DNA from: Clostridia bacterium
GTDB taxonomy: Bacteria > Bacillota > Clostridia > Christensenellales > Borkfalkiaceae
DNA length: 64,000 bases
Direction of reading: 5' to 3'
Assembly (NCBI GenBank): GCA_017457215.1
Contig: JAFTHU010000005.1
Location: 53,388 to 117,387, forward strand
A program made the translations under genes and the position numbers. Numbering within the stretch: the stretch's first letter is position 1; every line of letters begins with the position of its first letter. This document shows positions 1 to 8,965 of this stretch, piece by piece. The notes under the pieces are model-generated. The model was not told the DNA's origin, did no database searches, and saw nothing but the letters and a program-made list of their open reading frames with translations.

Positions 1-543
1 AGTAACTATATTTTAAAGCCTATCATCAACTGGCTGTTGGCGCTTGTGCTTGGTAAAGAGGGGTTGACCGGTGCTGTAACGTTCCTTTCCAAAGCATGGA
101 AAACGGAAACGGTTACCGTTGAGGGTGCAGAAGTTACGAAAGAAGTTGTGGACCTTACGAACTCCATTTATATCGATTGGGGTGCGTTTATTAGCGCAAT
201 CATCAACTTCTTGCTGATCGCATTCGTGTTGTTTATGATTGTTCGTACGATAAACAAAGTAAACGAAAACCGTGAAAAAGCGATTGCTGACGTAAAACTT
301 GTCGGTAACGAAAAGAAATTGATTAAGAAAATTGCAAAAGAACAGGGCGTGTCTAAAACGACGGCGCGTGCAATCTATGCACAACAGGTAGTAGACGCTA
401 TGGAAGCAAAGGCGGCGGCAGAGGCAGCAGCAGCGGCAGAAGTTGCGGCAAAAGCAGCGGAAGAGGCGCGTATTGCAGAAGAAAAGGCGATGGCGAACAC
501 CAAGCTTTTGGAAGAGATACGCGATCTTTTGAAAAATAAATAA
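1..543 (+). CDS. mscL: Large-conductance mechanosensitive channel MscL (5' end cut by window)
   Basis: The open frame runs in from the window edge, so the first residues are missing. MscL is a homopentameric membrane pore that opens under membrane tension to release solutes during osmotic downshock. Visible are the end of TM1 (IINWLLALVLG), an extracellular loop, a TM2 beginning at YIDWGAFISAIINF, and the typical C-terminal helix LLEEIRDLLKNK. The oddity is a stretch of about 85 residues between TM2 and that helix. It holds a basic helix-turn-like part (KKIAKEQGVSKTTARAIYAQ) followed by an Ala/Glu-rich probable coiled coil. Ordinary MscL has only a short linker there. Family assignment is firm; the role of the extension is unknown. 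Confidence 0.88.
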   Translation, partial: SNYILKPIINWLLALVLGKEGLTGAVTFLSKAWKTETVTVEGAEVTKEVVDLTNSIYIDWGAFISAIINFLLIAFVLFMIVRTINKVNENREKAIADVKLVGNEKKLIKKIAKEQGVSKTTARAIYAQQVVDAMEAKAAAEAAAAAEVAAKAAEEARIAEEKAMANTKLLEEIRDLLKNK

Positions 544-554
544 GCAAAATTTTG

Positions 555-583
555 TTGACTTTTCTTTAAAAAAAGGTTATAAT
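555..583 (+). promoter_or_regulatory. Promoter of the pheST T-box transcript
   Basis: TTGACT (555-560), a 17-bp spacer and TATAAT (578-583) match a vegetative sigma-A promoter. It sits just after mscL and directly before the T-box leader, so transcription of the leader and pheST likely starts near 590. Confidence 0.85.
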
Positions 584-597
584 ATAGTAAAATAAAA

Positions 598-851
598 TCA
601 AAAGCGATGAAAAAGCGGGTTTTCCTTAAAAATCTGCCTGACAGAGAGTGCGTTCGTAGGCTGAAAGACGCATAGGCGGCAAGGTATTCCCTTTCACTTT
701 GGAGCTGTTCTTTTGAGCCCGTAAAGGGGGTAGAGGGAAACGTTGACGCGGCGTTACGGCGTAAAATAAGGTGCGGGATTTCCGCATGAAAGCAGGTGGT
801 ACAGCGGACTCGTTCGCCCTGCGTGTCTATGGGCACGCAGGGCGTTTTTTT
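598..851 (+). ncRNA. T-box riboswitch leader (phenylalanine specifier) of pheST
   Basis: The leader shows the hallmarks of a tRNA-sensing T-box. There is an AGAGAG element, then a distal stem around TGCGTTCG...GACGCA, then a codon followed by ACTTTGGAGC, which is the usual context of the specifier loop. The codon there is TTC (693-695), which reads Phe and fits the downstream pheST genes. The T-box antiterminator motif AGGTGGTACAGCGG lies at 794-807. A GC-rich terminator hairpin with a T-run follows at 815-851. Uncharged tRNA-Phe is expected to stabilise the antiterminator and allow read-through. Stem boundaries are estimated by eye. Confidence 0.93.
815..851 (+). terminator. Conditional terminator of the pheST T-box
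   Basis: CGCCCTGCGTG (815-825) pairs with CACGCAGGGCG (834-844) and is followed by seven T. It is the off-state hairpin of the T-box, competing with the antiterminator that contains the T-box motif at 794-807. Confidence 0.92.
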
Positions 852-906
852 ATCAATAAACAAAACCTGCTCTTAAAAATTCGGTAAAAATGATTGGAGG
901 CAATCT

Positions 907-1920
907 ATGAAAGAAAAAATTGAAGCCTTGCGTGCGGAGATTACCGCCGCGATGGCGCAAACGGAAACAGGCAGAGCTCTTTACGAGTTGAAGGTAAAAT
1001 TCCAAACCGAACTCAAAGGAATTATGAGTGGCATGAAAGATCTTGCAAAAGAAGACAGACCCACGTTCGGTAAGGTCGTTAACGAATTCAAGCAGGATAT
1101 GGAAGAAAAATTTGAGGCGCGCGCAGTTGTTGTTCGTCAGATGGAAATGGAAAAGAAATACGCAGAAGAGCGTATCGATATTACCATGCCCGGCAAGGTT
1201 TACAAGGCGGGCGCATTACACCCCATTACGCTTGTAAAAAATGAACTCATTGATATTTTTGCGGGTATGGGCTTTAAAGTGTTTGAAGGACCTGAAATTG
1301 AAACGGATTATTATAACTTTACGGCGTTGAATACGCCCAAAGACCACCCTGCACGCGATATGCAAGACACGTTCTATTTGGCGGAAAATCTGTTGCTTCG
1401 TACGCAAACTTCGGCGGGGCAAATCCGCGTTATGGAAAAAGACGCGCCGCCTATTAAAATTCTTTCCCCGGGCAGAGTATTCCGTTCGGATGACGACGCG
1501 ACCCATTCGCCTATGTTCCATCAAATGGAAGGGTTGGTTGTAGATAAGGGTATCACTCTTTGCGATTTGCAGGGTATGCTTGCGGAATTTGCGCGGAAGA
1601 TGTTTACTTCTTCGACGAAAGTGCGTTTGCGCCCGTCCTATTTCCCGTTCACAGAACCGAGCGTAGAGGTCGATTTGAGTTGTTCGGAATGCGGCGGTAA
1701 GGGTTGTCGTCTTTGCAAGGGCACGGGTTGGATAGAAGTGCTTGGCGCAGGCATGGTCAACCGTCGTGTATTGGAAAATTGTAACGTTGACCCTGATGAA
1801 TATACGGGCTTTGCTTTCGGTATGGGTATTGAGCGTATTGCAATGTTGAAATACGGCATTAATAATATCAAGACGTTATTTGAAAACGATACTCGCTTTT
1901 TGGAACAGTTCGAGGATTAA
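907..1920 (+). CDS. pheS: Phenylalanine-tRNA ligase alpha subunit
   Basis: Catalytic subunit of the alpha2beta2 enzyme that charges tRNA-Phe in the cytoplasm. At 337 aa it has normal family length. It has the N-terminal coiled coil that contacts tRNA, then the class II synthetase core with [27 protein letters not shown] (motif 2 region), a Cys-rich turn [17 protein letters not shown], and the motif 3 [14 protein letters not shown] near the C-terminus. ATG start with a GGAGG site 7-8 bases upstream. It is the first gene after the T-box and is separated from pheT by only 12 bases. Confidence 0.98.
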   Translation: MKEKIEALRAEITAAMAQTETGRALYELKVKFQTELKGIMSGMKDLAKEDRPTFGKVVNEFKQDMEEKFEARAVVVRQMEMEKKYAEERIDITMPGKVYKAGALHPITLVKNELIDIFAGMGFKVFEGPEIETDYYNFTALNTPKDHPARDMQDTFYLAENLLLRTQTSAGQIRVMEKDAPPIKILSPGRVFRSDDDATHSPMFHQMEGLVVDKGITLCDLQGMLAEFARKMFTSSTKVRLRPSYFPFTEPSVEVDLSCSECGGKGCRLCKGTGWIEVLGAGMVNRRVLENCNVDPDEYTGFAFGMGIERIAMLKYGINNIKTLFENDTRFLEQFED

Positions 1921-1932
1921 GGAGGGAATACA

Positions 1933-4371
1933 ATGAAAGCACCTTTCAGTTGGTTAAAAGATTACGTGGATATGGATATTACCGCGCAGGAACTTGCGGA
2001 TAAGCTTTTTTCTTGCGGATTTGAGGTGGAAGAGCTTGTTTACCTCGGCGAAAAAATAAATCGCGTCGTTGTGGGTGAAGTGAAGGCGCTCACGCCGCAT
2101 CCCGACAGCGACCATATGCAAATTTGCGTAGTAGATTGCGGGGAGGAATACGGTAGAGAATTGCAAATTGTTACGGGGGCGCCCAACGTATACGTGGGCA
2201 TGAAAACGCCCTGCGCTTTGGACAATTCTACGGTGGTGGAAAGCAATCCTGCCATGCTCGAAAAGAATCCCGACGGTATCAAAAAAATTAAAAAGGGTAA
2301 GCTTCGCGGCGTAGAATCTTTCGGTATGCTTTGTTCGGGCGAAGAACTCGGCATTAACGACGATTTTTATCCTGGCGCAGAAGTGAACGGATTGCTTGAC
2401 CTTGCAAAAGATGCGCCCTTGGGTGAGGATATTAAAAAAATCGTAGGTTTGGACGATTGGATTTTTGATATTTCCGTTACGGCAAACCGTCCCGATTGTC
2501 AATGTATTTTGGGGATTGCGCGCGAAGTGGCGGCGGTATTGAATAAGCCTTTCAAAGCGCCTGATTTTTCTTATACGGCGCATAAAACGATGGCTGCGCC
2601 CGTGGACGTGGAAGTGCAAGCGCCCGACCTTTGCCCTCGCTACGTAGGGCATTACGTGGAAAACGTTACGGGCGGCGTTTCGCCCGCGTGGATGCGCAAG
2701 CGTTTGGCACTGTCGGGTATCCGTTCCATTTCGCCGATTGTCGATATTACGAACTTTGTTCTGCTCGAAATGGGACAACCCATGCACGCATTTGACGCCG
2801 AGGATATTGGGGATAGAAAAATTATCGTTCGCCGTGCGACCCAAGGCGAAAAAATCGTAACCCTTGATGAAAAAGAATTTACTTTGACGACGGATAATTT
2901 GGTGATTTGCGACGGCAAAAAGCCCGTTGCATTGGCTGGTATCATGGGCGGATTGAACAGTGAAATCAAAAACAGCACCAAAAACGTATTTTTCGAATCG
3001 GCAAAATTTGCGCGCGATAACGTGAGAAAAACCTCCCGTGCGCTTGGTCAATCTTCCGATTCTTCTTCCCGCTTTGAAAAGGGCGTAGACGCATACACCA
3101 ACGGCTTGGGTATGGACAGAGCTTTGCATTTAATAGAAGAACTCGGTTGCGGTGTAGTAACGGATATGCGGAAAGACGTTTGCTCTGTTTCGCTTGTTCC
3201 CCGAAAAATGACGGCGAGCGTTGCAAAAATCAACGCGCTTTTGGGTATAACCGTTCCCAACGAAGAAATCTGTTCTATTTTAGAAAGATTGAATTTTAAG
3301 CCGGAAATGGACGGCGACGCGTTGACGGTGGAGATTCCCGGATATCGCGACGACGTGGACGGATATCCCGATTTAGCGGAAGAAATTATCCGTATGTACG
3401 GGTATGAACATATCGAACCCACTTTCCTTGATTGCGCAAAAGTAACGGGTGGCGGACTCACCGACGAACAGAAGAAAGAATTGCATTTGAAGAACGTTTT
3501 GCGTACGCAGGGATTCTTTGAAGCGTATAATTATTCCTTCTATTCTCCCAAGGATTTTGATTTAATGAAATTGAGTGCAGATGCAACGGAGAGAAATGCC
3601 GTGCGTATACTCAACCCTATCAGCGAAGAATTGTCTTTGATGCGTACCTTCCTTGCGCCTTCTATGCTCGGTAATGCTGTACGGAATATCCGCCGAGGTA
3701 ACGACGAGGGCAGAGAATTTGAAGTGGCAAACGTATACGTACCGAAAAACACGCAAGCGGGAGAACAACCCGAAGAACGCAAACATCTTGTTTTGGGTGT
3801 TTGGGGCGGTAAAAACGATTTCTTTGATATGAAAGGCGCGATAGAACGCCTTGCCGACGTCTTCCACCTTTCTTTCACCTATGAAAGAGCAGAAAAGACT
3901 TATTTGCATCCCGGCGTTTCTGCAAACGTTATCTTGGACGGGGAGACGATTGGTTGTTTTGGTGAACTCGACCCGTCTATTGCCCTTTCGCTTGGGTTGG
4001 ATAAGAAAGTATATCTTGGTGAATTAGATTTGGCGGCGATTGCAGACAAGCTTGACGACGGTGTACGTTATAAAAATTTGCCGAAATTCCCTGCGGTAAA
4101 ACGCGATCTTGCCTTGATAGCGGATGAAAAATTGACCTGTGCGGAAATTGAAGACGTTCTTTTGCACTCTTGTAAGTACGTAACGAATGTAAAACTTTTC
4201 GACGTGTATCGCGGGGGGCAAGTGCCCGTAGGCAAGAAGAGTATGGCGTTTACGTTGACGTTTACGCCCGACAACAACGTGGAAAAGGCGTTCACGCCCG
4301 AAACGTTGGACGGTTACGTGAAGAAGATCCTCGGCAATTTGAAATTTAAGCTGGGCATTGAATTAAGATAA
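1933..4371 (+). CDS. pheT: Phenylalanine-tRNA ligase beta subunit
   Basis: Structural, tRNA-binding and editing subunit of PheRS, 812 aa, the usual size. Domain order seen: N-terminal B1 and OB-fold tRNA-binding part (VVGEVKALTPHPDSDHMQIC), B3/B4 editing region (ending near IRSISPIVDITNFVLLEMGQPMH in two overlapping motifs), B5 domain, and a C-terminal ferredoxin-like anticodon-binding domain (LPKFPAVKRDLALI to the end). GGAGG lies upstream of the ATG. Co-transcribed with pheS under T-box control. truB follows after 15 bases. Confidence 0.98.
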   Translation: MKAPFSWLKDYVDMDITAQELADKLFSCGFEVEELVYLGEKINRVVVGEVKALTPHPDSDHMQICVVDCGEEYGRELQIVTGAPNVYVGMKTPCALDNSTVVESNPAMLEKNPDGIKKIKKGKLRGVESFGMLCSGEELGINDDFYPGAEVNGLLDLAKDAPLGEDIKKIVGLDDWIFDISVTANRPDCQCILGIAREVAAVLNKPFKAPDFSYTAHKTMAAPVDVEVQAPDLCPRYVGHYVENVTGGVSPAWMRKRLALSGIRSISPIVDITNFVLLEMGQPMHAFDAEDIGDRKIIVRRATQGEKIVTLDEKEFTLTTDNLVICDGKKPVALAGIMGGLNSEIKNSTKNVFFESAKFARDNVRKTSRALGQSSDSSSRFEKGVDAYTNGLGMDRALHLIEELGCGVVTDMRKDVCSVSLVPRKMTASVAKINALLGITVPNEEICSILERLNFKPEMDGDALTVEIPGYRDDVDGYPDLAEEIIRMYGYEHIEPTFLDCAKVTGGGLTDEQKKELHLKNVLRTQGFFEAYNYSFYSPKDFDLMKLSADATERNAVRILNPISEELSLMRTFLAPSMLGNAVRNIRRGNDEGREFEVANVYVPKNTQAGEQPEERKHLVLGVWGGKNDFFDMKGAIERLADVFHLSFTYERAEKTYLHPGVSANVILDGETIGCFGELDPSIALSLGLDKKVYLGELDLAAIADKLDDGVRYKNLPKFPAVKRDLALIADEKLTCAEIEDVLLHSCKYVTNVKLFDVYRGGQVPVGKKSMAFTLTFTPDNNVEKAFTPETLDGYVKKILGNLKFKLGIELR

Positions 4372-4386
4372 TAAACGGGGTTTCCT

Positions 4387-5271
4387 GTGAAACGAGAAAG
4401 TAAAATTGCGCAATTTGGATTTTTTAGCGTTGACAAACCGTCGGGGATTGTATCTTCGGCGGTTGTCAACAAGCTGAAATGGCTGACGGGCGTTCCTTGC
4501 GGACATATGGGTACGCTCGACCCGTTGGCAAGCGGCGTTTTGCCCGTAGGCGTGGGAAATGCTGCGCGGTTGTTCGATTACTTTTTAGAAAAGGAAAAAG
4601 AATATATTGCAGAATTTACGTTTGGCGTTGATTCGGATACGTTAGATTCCACTGGAACGTTGCGGGCGGAGGGATATGTTCCCGACGAGGGCGCGTTTTC
4701 GTCGGTTTTACCTACTTTTATCGGGGATATTTTACAAATTCCGCCCAAATACAGCGCAAAAAACGTAAACGGAAAACGTGGTTACGAGCTTGCACGGGCG
4801 GGGGTGGAATTTGAACTTGCGCCTAAAAAAGTACGGATTCACGCAATAGAACTTTTGGGAAAAAGCGAGGAAAAAGCGGATACGTATCGTTTCAAAATTC
4901 GTTGTGGAGGCGGAACTTATATCCGTTCTTTGGCGCGGGATATAGCGGCGGCGCTGGACACGAAAGCGGTAATGAGCTCGCTTTTGAGGACGCAAAGTGG
5001 TTATTTTACGTTGGAAAAAAGCATACCGTTTGCGTTGTTAGAACAAGACCCGCCCATAGAAGAATTGGAAAAATATCTAATTCCTACCGAAAAAGTATTG
5101 CCGTTCGAAGTGTTGCCTTTGACGGAAAAACAAGAAGAAAAGCTTTACAACGGACAGCGTATTGCCGTGGAAGAGGCAGACGGCTTATATAAAATTTATA
5201 AAGACGGCGGATTTTACGGAATCGCCGAGGTTTCAAACGGCTTGGCGAAAGCGAAAACGAAATTATGTTAA
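4387..5271 (+). CDS. truB: tRNA pseudouridine(55) synthase TruB
   Basis: Converts U55 in the T-loop of tRNAs to pseudouridine. The start of the protein carries the family signature FSVDKPSGIVSS, and the catalytic Asp lies in GHMGTLDPLASGVLPVG. The core continues through YIAEFTFGVDSDTLDSTG and IPPKYSAKNVNGKRGYELAR. The C-terminal part (EKVLPFEVLPLTEKQEEKLYNGQ) fits a PUA-like end. The start is GTG at 4387 after GGGG at 4377-4380. Its stop overlaps the ribF start by 7 bases, so the two are translationally coupled; truB-ribF is a common bacterial pair. Confidence 0.95.
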   Translation: MKRESKIAQFGFFSVDKPSGIVSSAVVNKLKWLTGVPCGHMGTLDPLASGVLPVGVGNAARLFDYFLEKEKEYIAEFTFGVDSDTLDSTGTLRAEGYVPDEGAFSSVLPTFIGDILQIPPKYSAKNVNGKRGYELARAGVEFELAPKKVRIHAIELLGKSEEKADTYRFKIRCGGGTYIRSLARDIAAALDTKAVMSSLLRTQSGYFTLEKSIPFALLEQDPPIEELEKYLIPTEKVLPFEVLPLTEKQEEKLYNGQRIAVEEADGLYKIYKDGGFYGIAEVSNGLAKAKTKLC

Positions 5272-6134
5272 AGACGGTTTGGTTGACGGAAAAACAGAAT
5301 ACGGAGCAAAGTGCGGTTATGCTTTTGGGCGGTTTTGACGGGTTGCATTTGGGACACCGTCAACTTCTCGCGCGGGCAAAAACGAGCGGTTTGTCCGTCG
5401 GCGTTATGACCATCGTCGGTGGGAAAGAAGATAAAAATTTGTTTACCTTTGCGGAGCGGGAAGACGTATTTCGCCGAGCAGGGGTCGATTTTGTTTTGGA
5501 ACTTCCGTTTGCAGAAATCAAAGACGTCGAGCCGCAAAATTTTTTGGCGTTGTTAGAGGAGAATTTTTCTCCCAAATTATACGTTTGTGGGGAGGATTTC
5601 CGTTTTGGAGCAGGCGCGAAAGGGAATGCCGAAACGTTAAAAACCGCAGGGACGATATGCGTTGACGTGTTGCCCCTTGTGGAAATGGACGGAGAAAAAA
5701 TTAGTGCCCGAACGGTCAAACGATATCTTTCGCTTGGAGAAGTAGAAAAAGCTAATCTTTTATTAGGCGAACGTTTTTTTCTGTTGGGAGCGGTGCAATC
5801 GGGACGGCAGGTAGGCAGAACAATGCAATTTCCTACCGCAAATATTGCTTATCCAAACGAAAAATTTTCTATTCGACAAGGCGTTTACGAAACGCGTGTT
5901 GCAATAGACGGCGTTGTGTATAAGGGAATCACCAACTATGGGGCAAGACCCACTTTTGAAGATGAAGAAGTTTGGACGGAAACGTATTTGGACGGCTTTC
6001 AAGGAGATTTATACGGTAAAACGCTGAAAGTGGAGTTTGTGCGTTATCTTCGCGATATACAAAAATTTGAAAACGAAAAGAGTTTACAAAAACAACTTCA
6101 AGAGGATATTTTTCGTGTGAGGGAAAATAGGTAA
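5265..6134 (+). CDS. ribF: Bifunctional riboflavin kinase / FAD synthetase
   Basis: Makes FMN from riboflavin and then FAD. At 289 aa it has both modules. The N-terminal nucleotidyltransferase has the HxGH-type motif in GGFDGLHLGHRQLL and a later ISARTVKRYLSLGEVEKAN. The C-terminal riboflavin kinase has GRTMQFPTANI and the NYGARPTF motif, and ends in a helix with RYLRDIQKFENEKSLQKQL. ATG start inside the end of truB. It is the last gene of the pheST-truB-ribF run; a 181-bp gap without a recognisable gene follows. Confidence 0.96.
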   Translation: MLKTVWLTEKQNTEQSAVMLLGGFDGLHLGHRQLLARAKTSGLSVGVMTIVGGKEDKNLFTFAEREDVFRRAGVDFVLELPFAEIKDVEPQNFLALLEENFSPKLYVCGEDFRFGAGAKGNAETLKTAGTICVDVLPLVEMDGEKISARTVKRYLSLGEVEKANLLLGERFFLLGAVQSGRQVGRTMQFPTANIAYPNEKFSIRQGVYETRVAIDGVVYKGITNYGARPTFEDEEVWTETYLDGFQGDLYGKTLKVEFVRYLRDIQKFENEKSLQKQLQEDIFRVRENR

Positions 6135-6315
6135 ACGGGGATATTTCCAAAATTGATAAAAACTTCGCAATATCGGGGAAGACGTTTTACGGTAAAAAGA
6201 ATTCGTGGGAATTTGCGGCGGACGGCTGTCATCCGACAGACTACGTTTTTTAACGATTGCGAAAAAATATATTGGAAAATGTATGAAATTAACGTAAAAT
6301 TTCAAGGGGGAAAGC

Positions 6316-7161
6316 ATGATAAAATTTGGACCGAGTGGCAATAGTGAAAGTTTTTACGAGGCGGGGTATTCGCGCACGGAAGAGTCGGCGGCGTTTGTAA
6401 AAGAACGCGGCTTGGATTGTTTTGAGTATTCTTTCGGACGAGGCGTGCGGATGTCGGAAGACAAAGCGATTTCCATTGGGGAGGCGTTTTTGTCTGCGGG
6501 GATAGAAATTTCCGCGCATGCGCCCTATTTTATTAATTTTGCCAACCCTGACGACGAAATGGCTGCGAAATCTTACGGTTACGTTTTGGATACGGCGAAA
6601 ATTTTAAAACTGATGGGCGGTAAACGGGTAGTTTTTCATCCCGCTGCGCAAGGAAAAGCGAGTCGAGAAGAAGCGGTGTCGCTGACGGTGGAGCGGTTGA
6701 AAATTTTGCGGGATTATATTTATTTGAACGATTTGCAGGATATGATATTTTGCCCCGAAACGATGGGGAAAATTGCGCAGATTGGCACGGTGGAAGAGGT
6801 TGTACGTTTTTGTCAAGTTGATCCCGTGTATACGCCTTGCGTCGATTTTGGGCATATTAACGCGCGGGAACGCGGTTCTCTGAATACGGTGGAAGATTAT
6901 CAAACTCGTTTGCAATATATGATAGACGAGCTGGGTTACGAGCGTATGAAGCATTTTCACGTGCATTTTTCTAAAATTATGTACGGTGCAAAAGGGGAAA
7001 TTAAGCATTTGACCTTTGAAGACGAAATTTACGGGCCGAACTTTCAGCCCTTGGCAATCGCTTTGAAAAATCTTGGATTAGAGCCGTACGTTGTCAGTGA
7101 AAGCGCGGGGAAACAGGTAGAAGAAGCCGAAATTATGAAAAAAATGTATTTAGGTGCATAA
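6316..7161 (+). CDS. Endonuclease IV-like TIM-barrel protein (AP endonuclease 2 family)
   Basis: The 281-aa protein follows the apurinic-endonuclease IV pattern. Successive barrel strands end in metal-ligand motifs: SAHAPYFIN, VVFHPAAQG, FCPETMGK, CVDFGHINAR, HFHVHFSK and VVSESAG. In true Nfo proteins these His, Glu and Asp residues bind three zinc ions and cleave abasic-site DNA. Start ATG after AAGGGGG. It is somewhat divergent (for example GHINAR where classic Nfo has THxxAxG), so it could act on another substrate. It stands alone between two gaps. Confidence 0.78.
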   Translation: MIKFGPSGNSESFYEAGYSRTEESAAFVKERGLDCFEYSFGRGVRMSEDKAISIGEAFLSAGIEISAHAPYFINFANPDDEMAAKSYGYVLDTAKILKLMGGKRVVFHPAAQGKASREEAVSLTVERLKILRDYIYLNDLQDMIFCPETMGKIAQIGTVEEVVRFCQVDPVYTPCVDFGHINARERGSLNTVEDYQTRLQYMIDELGYERMKHFHVHFSKIMYGAKGEIKHLTFEDEIYGPNFQPLAIALKNLGLEPYVVSESAGKQVEEAEIMKKMYLGA

Positions 7162-7188
7162 AAATACAAACGATTTATCGCCGTATAC

Positions 7189-7217
7189 TTGACGAACGGA
7201 GTTTTTTTTGCTACAAT
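7189..7217 (+). promoter_or_regulatory. Promoter for the M24 peptidase-efp genes
   Basis: TTGACG (7189-7194), 17-bp spacer, TACAAT (7212-7217). It lies 19 bases before the start codon at 7237, so the leader is very short. Confidence 0.8.
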
Positions 7218-7236
7218 ATATAATAAGAGGTAGAAT

Positions 7237-8292
7237 ATGGTTTGCACGAACGGCGAAAAAATTTTACGTTTATCTGATTGTGAGGCGGTGTATACCTCTT
7301 GTTTGTATCAACTTCGTTATATTACGGGGTTAGAACCGGAGAACGGTTGCGTGGTCGTGGACAAAGAGGGCGTTACCCTTTATACGGATATGCGATACAT
7401 GGAAGCGGCAGAAAAGTTTTTGTCGGGGACGGGGATAAAACCTGTTTTGTACAAGCAGGATGATTTGTTGAAACGTCTTTCCGCTTATGCAAGCGTAGGG
7501 ATATCCTTTGATCAAACTACCCATTCGGAATATCTCGCTTTAGAAAAGGCGGGCGTTGTGCTTAAAAATATCGATATCGCATACGAGCAGGCAATGCAAA
7601 CGAAAGAGGCTTGGGAAATAGAAAATATTGCCAAAGCTTGCGAAATTGCCGAGGACGCTTTCAACGCGTTGTTGCCTGAAATCAAAGCGGGCATGACGGA
7701 ATCGGAATTGGCGGCGCTACTCGAATATAAAATGCGTTCTTTAGGGGCGCAGGGGCTTGCATTTGATACGATTGTTGCGTTTGGCGCACATGCGGCTGTA
7801 CCTCATCACGAAACGGGTTTGACGAAACTGCAATTCGGCGATGAAATATTGATTGATTTTGGTTGCCGCGTCAACGGATATTGTTCGGATATCACCCGTA
7901 CGTTTTTGTTTGGCGACGACGGGAACCACGAAGAATTTAAAAGGGCGTATGCGCACGTTTTGGCGGCGCATAACTTGGCGAAAGAAAAAATTGAGTCAGG
8001 TATGACAGGCAAGCAGGCAGACGCTATCGCGCGGGATTATTTAAAAGTAAACGGCTACGGAGAATTGTTTACCCATTCGCTGGGGCATGGACTTGGTTTA
8101 AATGTGCACGAGAAACCGACGCTCAGCCCAAGAGGAGAGCAGGTCCTTTGCGATAATATGGTGTTTTCGGACGAGCCGGGCGTATATAAAGCGGGCGAAT
8201 ACGGCATACGTATTGAAGATACGGTAACTTTGCAGAACGGAAAAATAAAGAGCTTTATGGGGAAGACCCAAAAAGAGCTTTTGATATTATAA
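7237..8292 (+). CDS. Xaa-Pro aminopeptidase-like M24 metallopeptidase
   Basis: The 351-aa protein has a creatinase-like N-terminal domain (about 1-120) and a pita-bread M24 catalytic domain. The dinuclear-metal ligands are visible: Asp in LIDFGCRVNGYCSDITRTF, His in HSLGHGLGLNVHE, Glu in SDEPGVYKAGEYGIRIED. Such enzymes remove N-terminal residues before proline in the cytoplasm. Neighbourhood supports the call, since a pepP/pepQ-type gene directly before efp is a widespread Firmicutes order. RBS AGAGG precedes the ATG. Confidence 0.92.
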   Translation: MVCTNGEKILRLSDCEAVYTSCLYQLRYITGLEPENGCVVVDKEGVTLYTDMRYMEAAEKFLSGTGIKPVLYKQDDLLKRLSAYASVGISFDQTTHSEYLALEKAGVVLKNIDIAYEQAMQTKEAWEIENIAKACEIAEDAFNALLPEIKAGMTESELAALLEYKMRSLGAQGLAFDTIVAFGAHAAVPHHETGLTKLQFGDEILIDFGCRVNGYCSDITRTFLFGDDGNHEEFKRAYAHVLAAHNLAKEKIESGMTGKQADAIARDYLKVNGYGELFTHSLGHGLGLNVHEKPTLSPRGEQVLCDNMVFSDEPGVYKAGEYGIRIEDTVTLQNGKIKSFMGKTQKELLIL

Positions 8293-8325
8293 AAAATTAT
8301 ATAAGCATATAAGGAGAAAAATTGT

Positions 8326-8889
8326 ATGGCACAGATTTTGGCAGGCGACATTCGTAAAGGCGTAACTTTCGAGTATAAGAGCGGCGTTTATACCGTTACC
8401 GAATTCCAGCATGTAAAACCCGGTAAGGGCGCTGCATTCGTTAGATGTACGTTGAAAAACGTTGTAACGGGTCAGGTGTTGTCGAACGAAACGTTCAACC
8501 CCACCACGAAACTTGAAACGGCGCAAGTAGAAACGAAGAAGATGACGTATTCTTACTTCGACGGTGAATTCTACGTATTCGTTGACGAAGAGTGGAATCA
8601 GGAAAACCTTACTTTCGATCAAGTAGAAGACGCATTGAAGTATATCAAAGAAAACGATATGGTTACGGTGAAATTCCTTTACGGCAAGGCATTCTCCGTT
8701 GAACCCGAAAACTTCGTAGAACTTAAGGTTATTGAAGCAGAACCGGGCGTAAAGGGTAACACGGCTACCAACGTAATGAAGAATGCAAAGGTAGAAACCG
8801 GCGCTACGATTCAAGTTCCTATGTTCGTAGAAGAGGGTGAAACGATCCGTATCGATACCAGAACGGGCGAATATATGAGCCGCGTTTAA
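8326..8889 (+). CDS. efp: Elongation factor P
   Basis: Relieves ribosome stalling at polyproline stretches. At 187 aa it has three beta-barrel domains. The loop [11 protein letters not shown] in domain I presents the conserved Lys (in KPGKG) that is modified in several lineages; no modifying enzyme is seen in this window. The C-terminus [17 protein letters not shown] is the standard domain III ending. AAGGAG site before the ATG. A strong hairpin terminator follows at 8924. Confidence 0.98.
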   Translation: MAQILAGDIRKGVTFEYKSGVYTVTEFQHVKPGKGAAFVRCTLKNVVTGQVLSNETFNPTTKLETAQVETKKMTYSYFDGEFYVFVDEEWNQENLTFDQVEDALKYIKENDMVTVKFLYGKAFSVEPENFVELKVIEAEPGVKGNTATNVMKNAKVETGATIQVPMFVEEGETIRIDTRTGEYMSRV

Positions 8890-8923
8890 TCTGCGTCAAG
8901 GACAAATTTAGGAAATATACGGG

Positions 8924-8952
8924 CAGCAGGATTTTTTCCTGCTGTTTGTTTT
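8924..8952 (+). terminator. Terminator after efp
   Basis: CAGCAGGA (8924-8931) pairs with TCCTGCTG (8937-8944), followed by TTTGTTTT. It separates efp from dtd. Confidence 0.85.
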
Positions 8953-8965
8953 ACGAGGTGAAAAA

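Noticed and set aside
1954-3129. 391-codon minus-strand frame across pheT
   Set aside because: Antisense shadow of pheT with biased composition and no ribosome site.
6153-6344. 63-codon frame between ribF and the endonuclease IV-like gene
   Set aside because: No ribosome site, no protein-like pattern, and it overlaps the start of the next gene.
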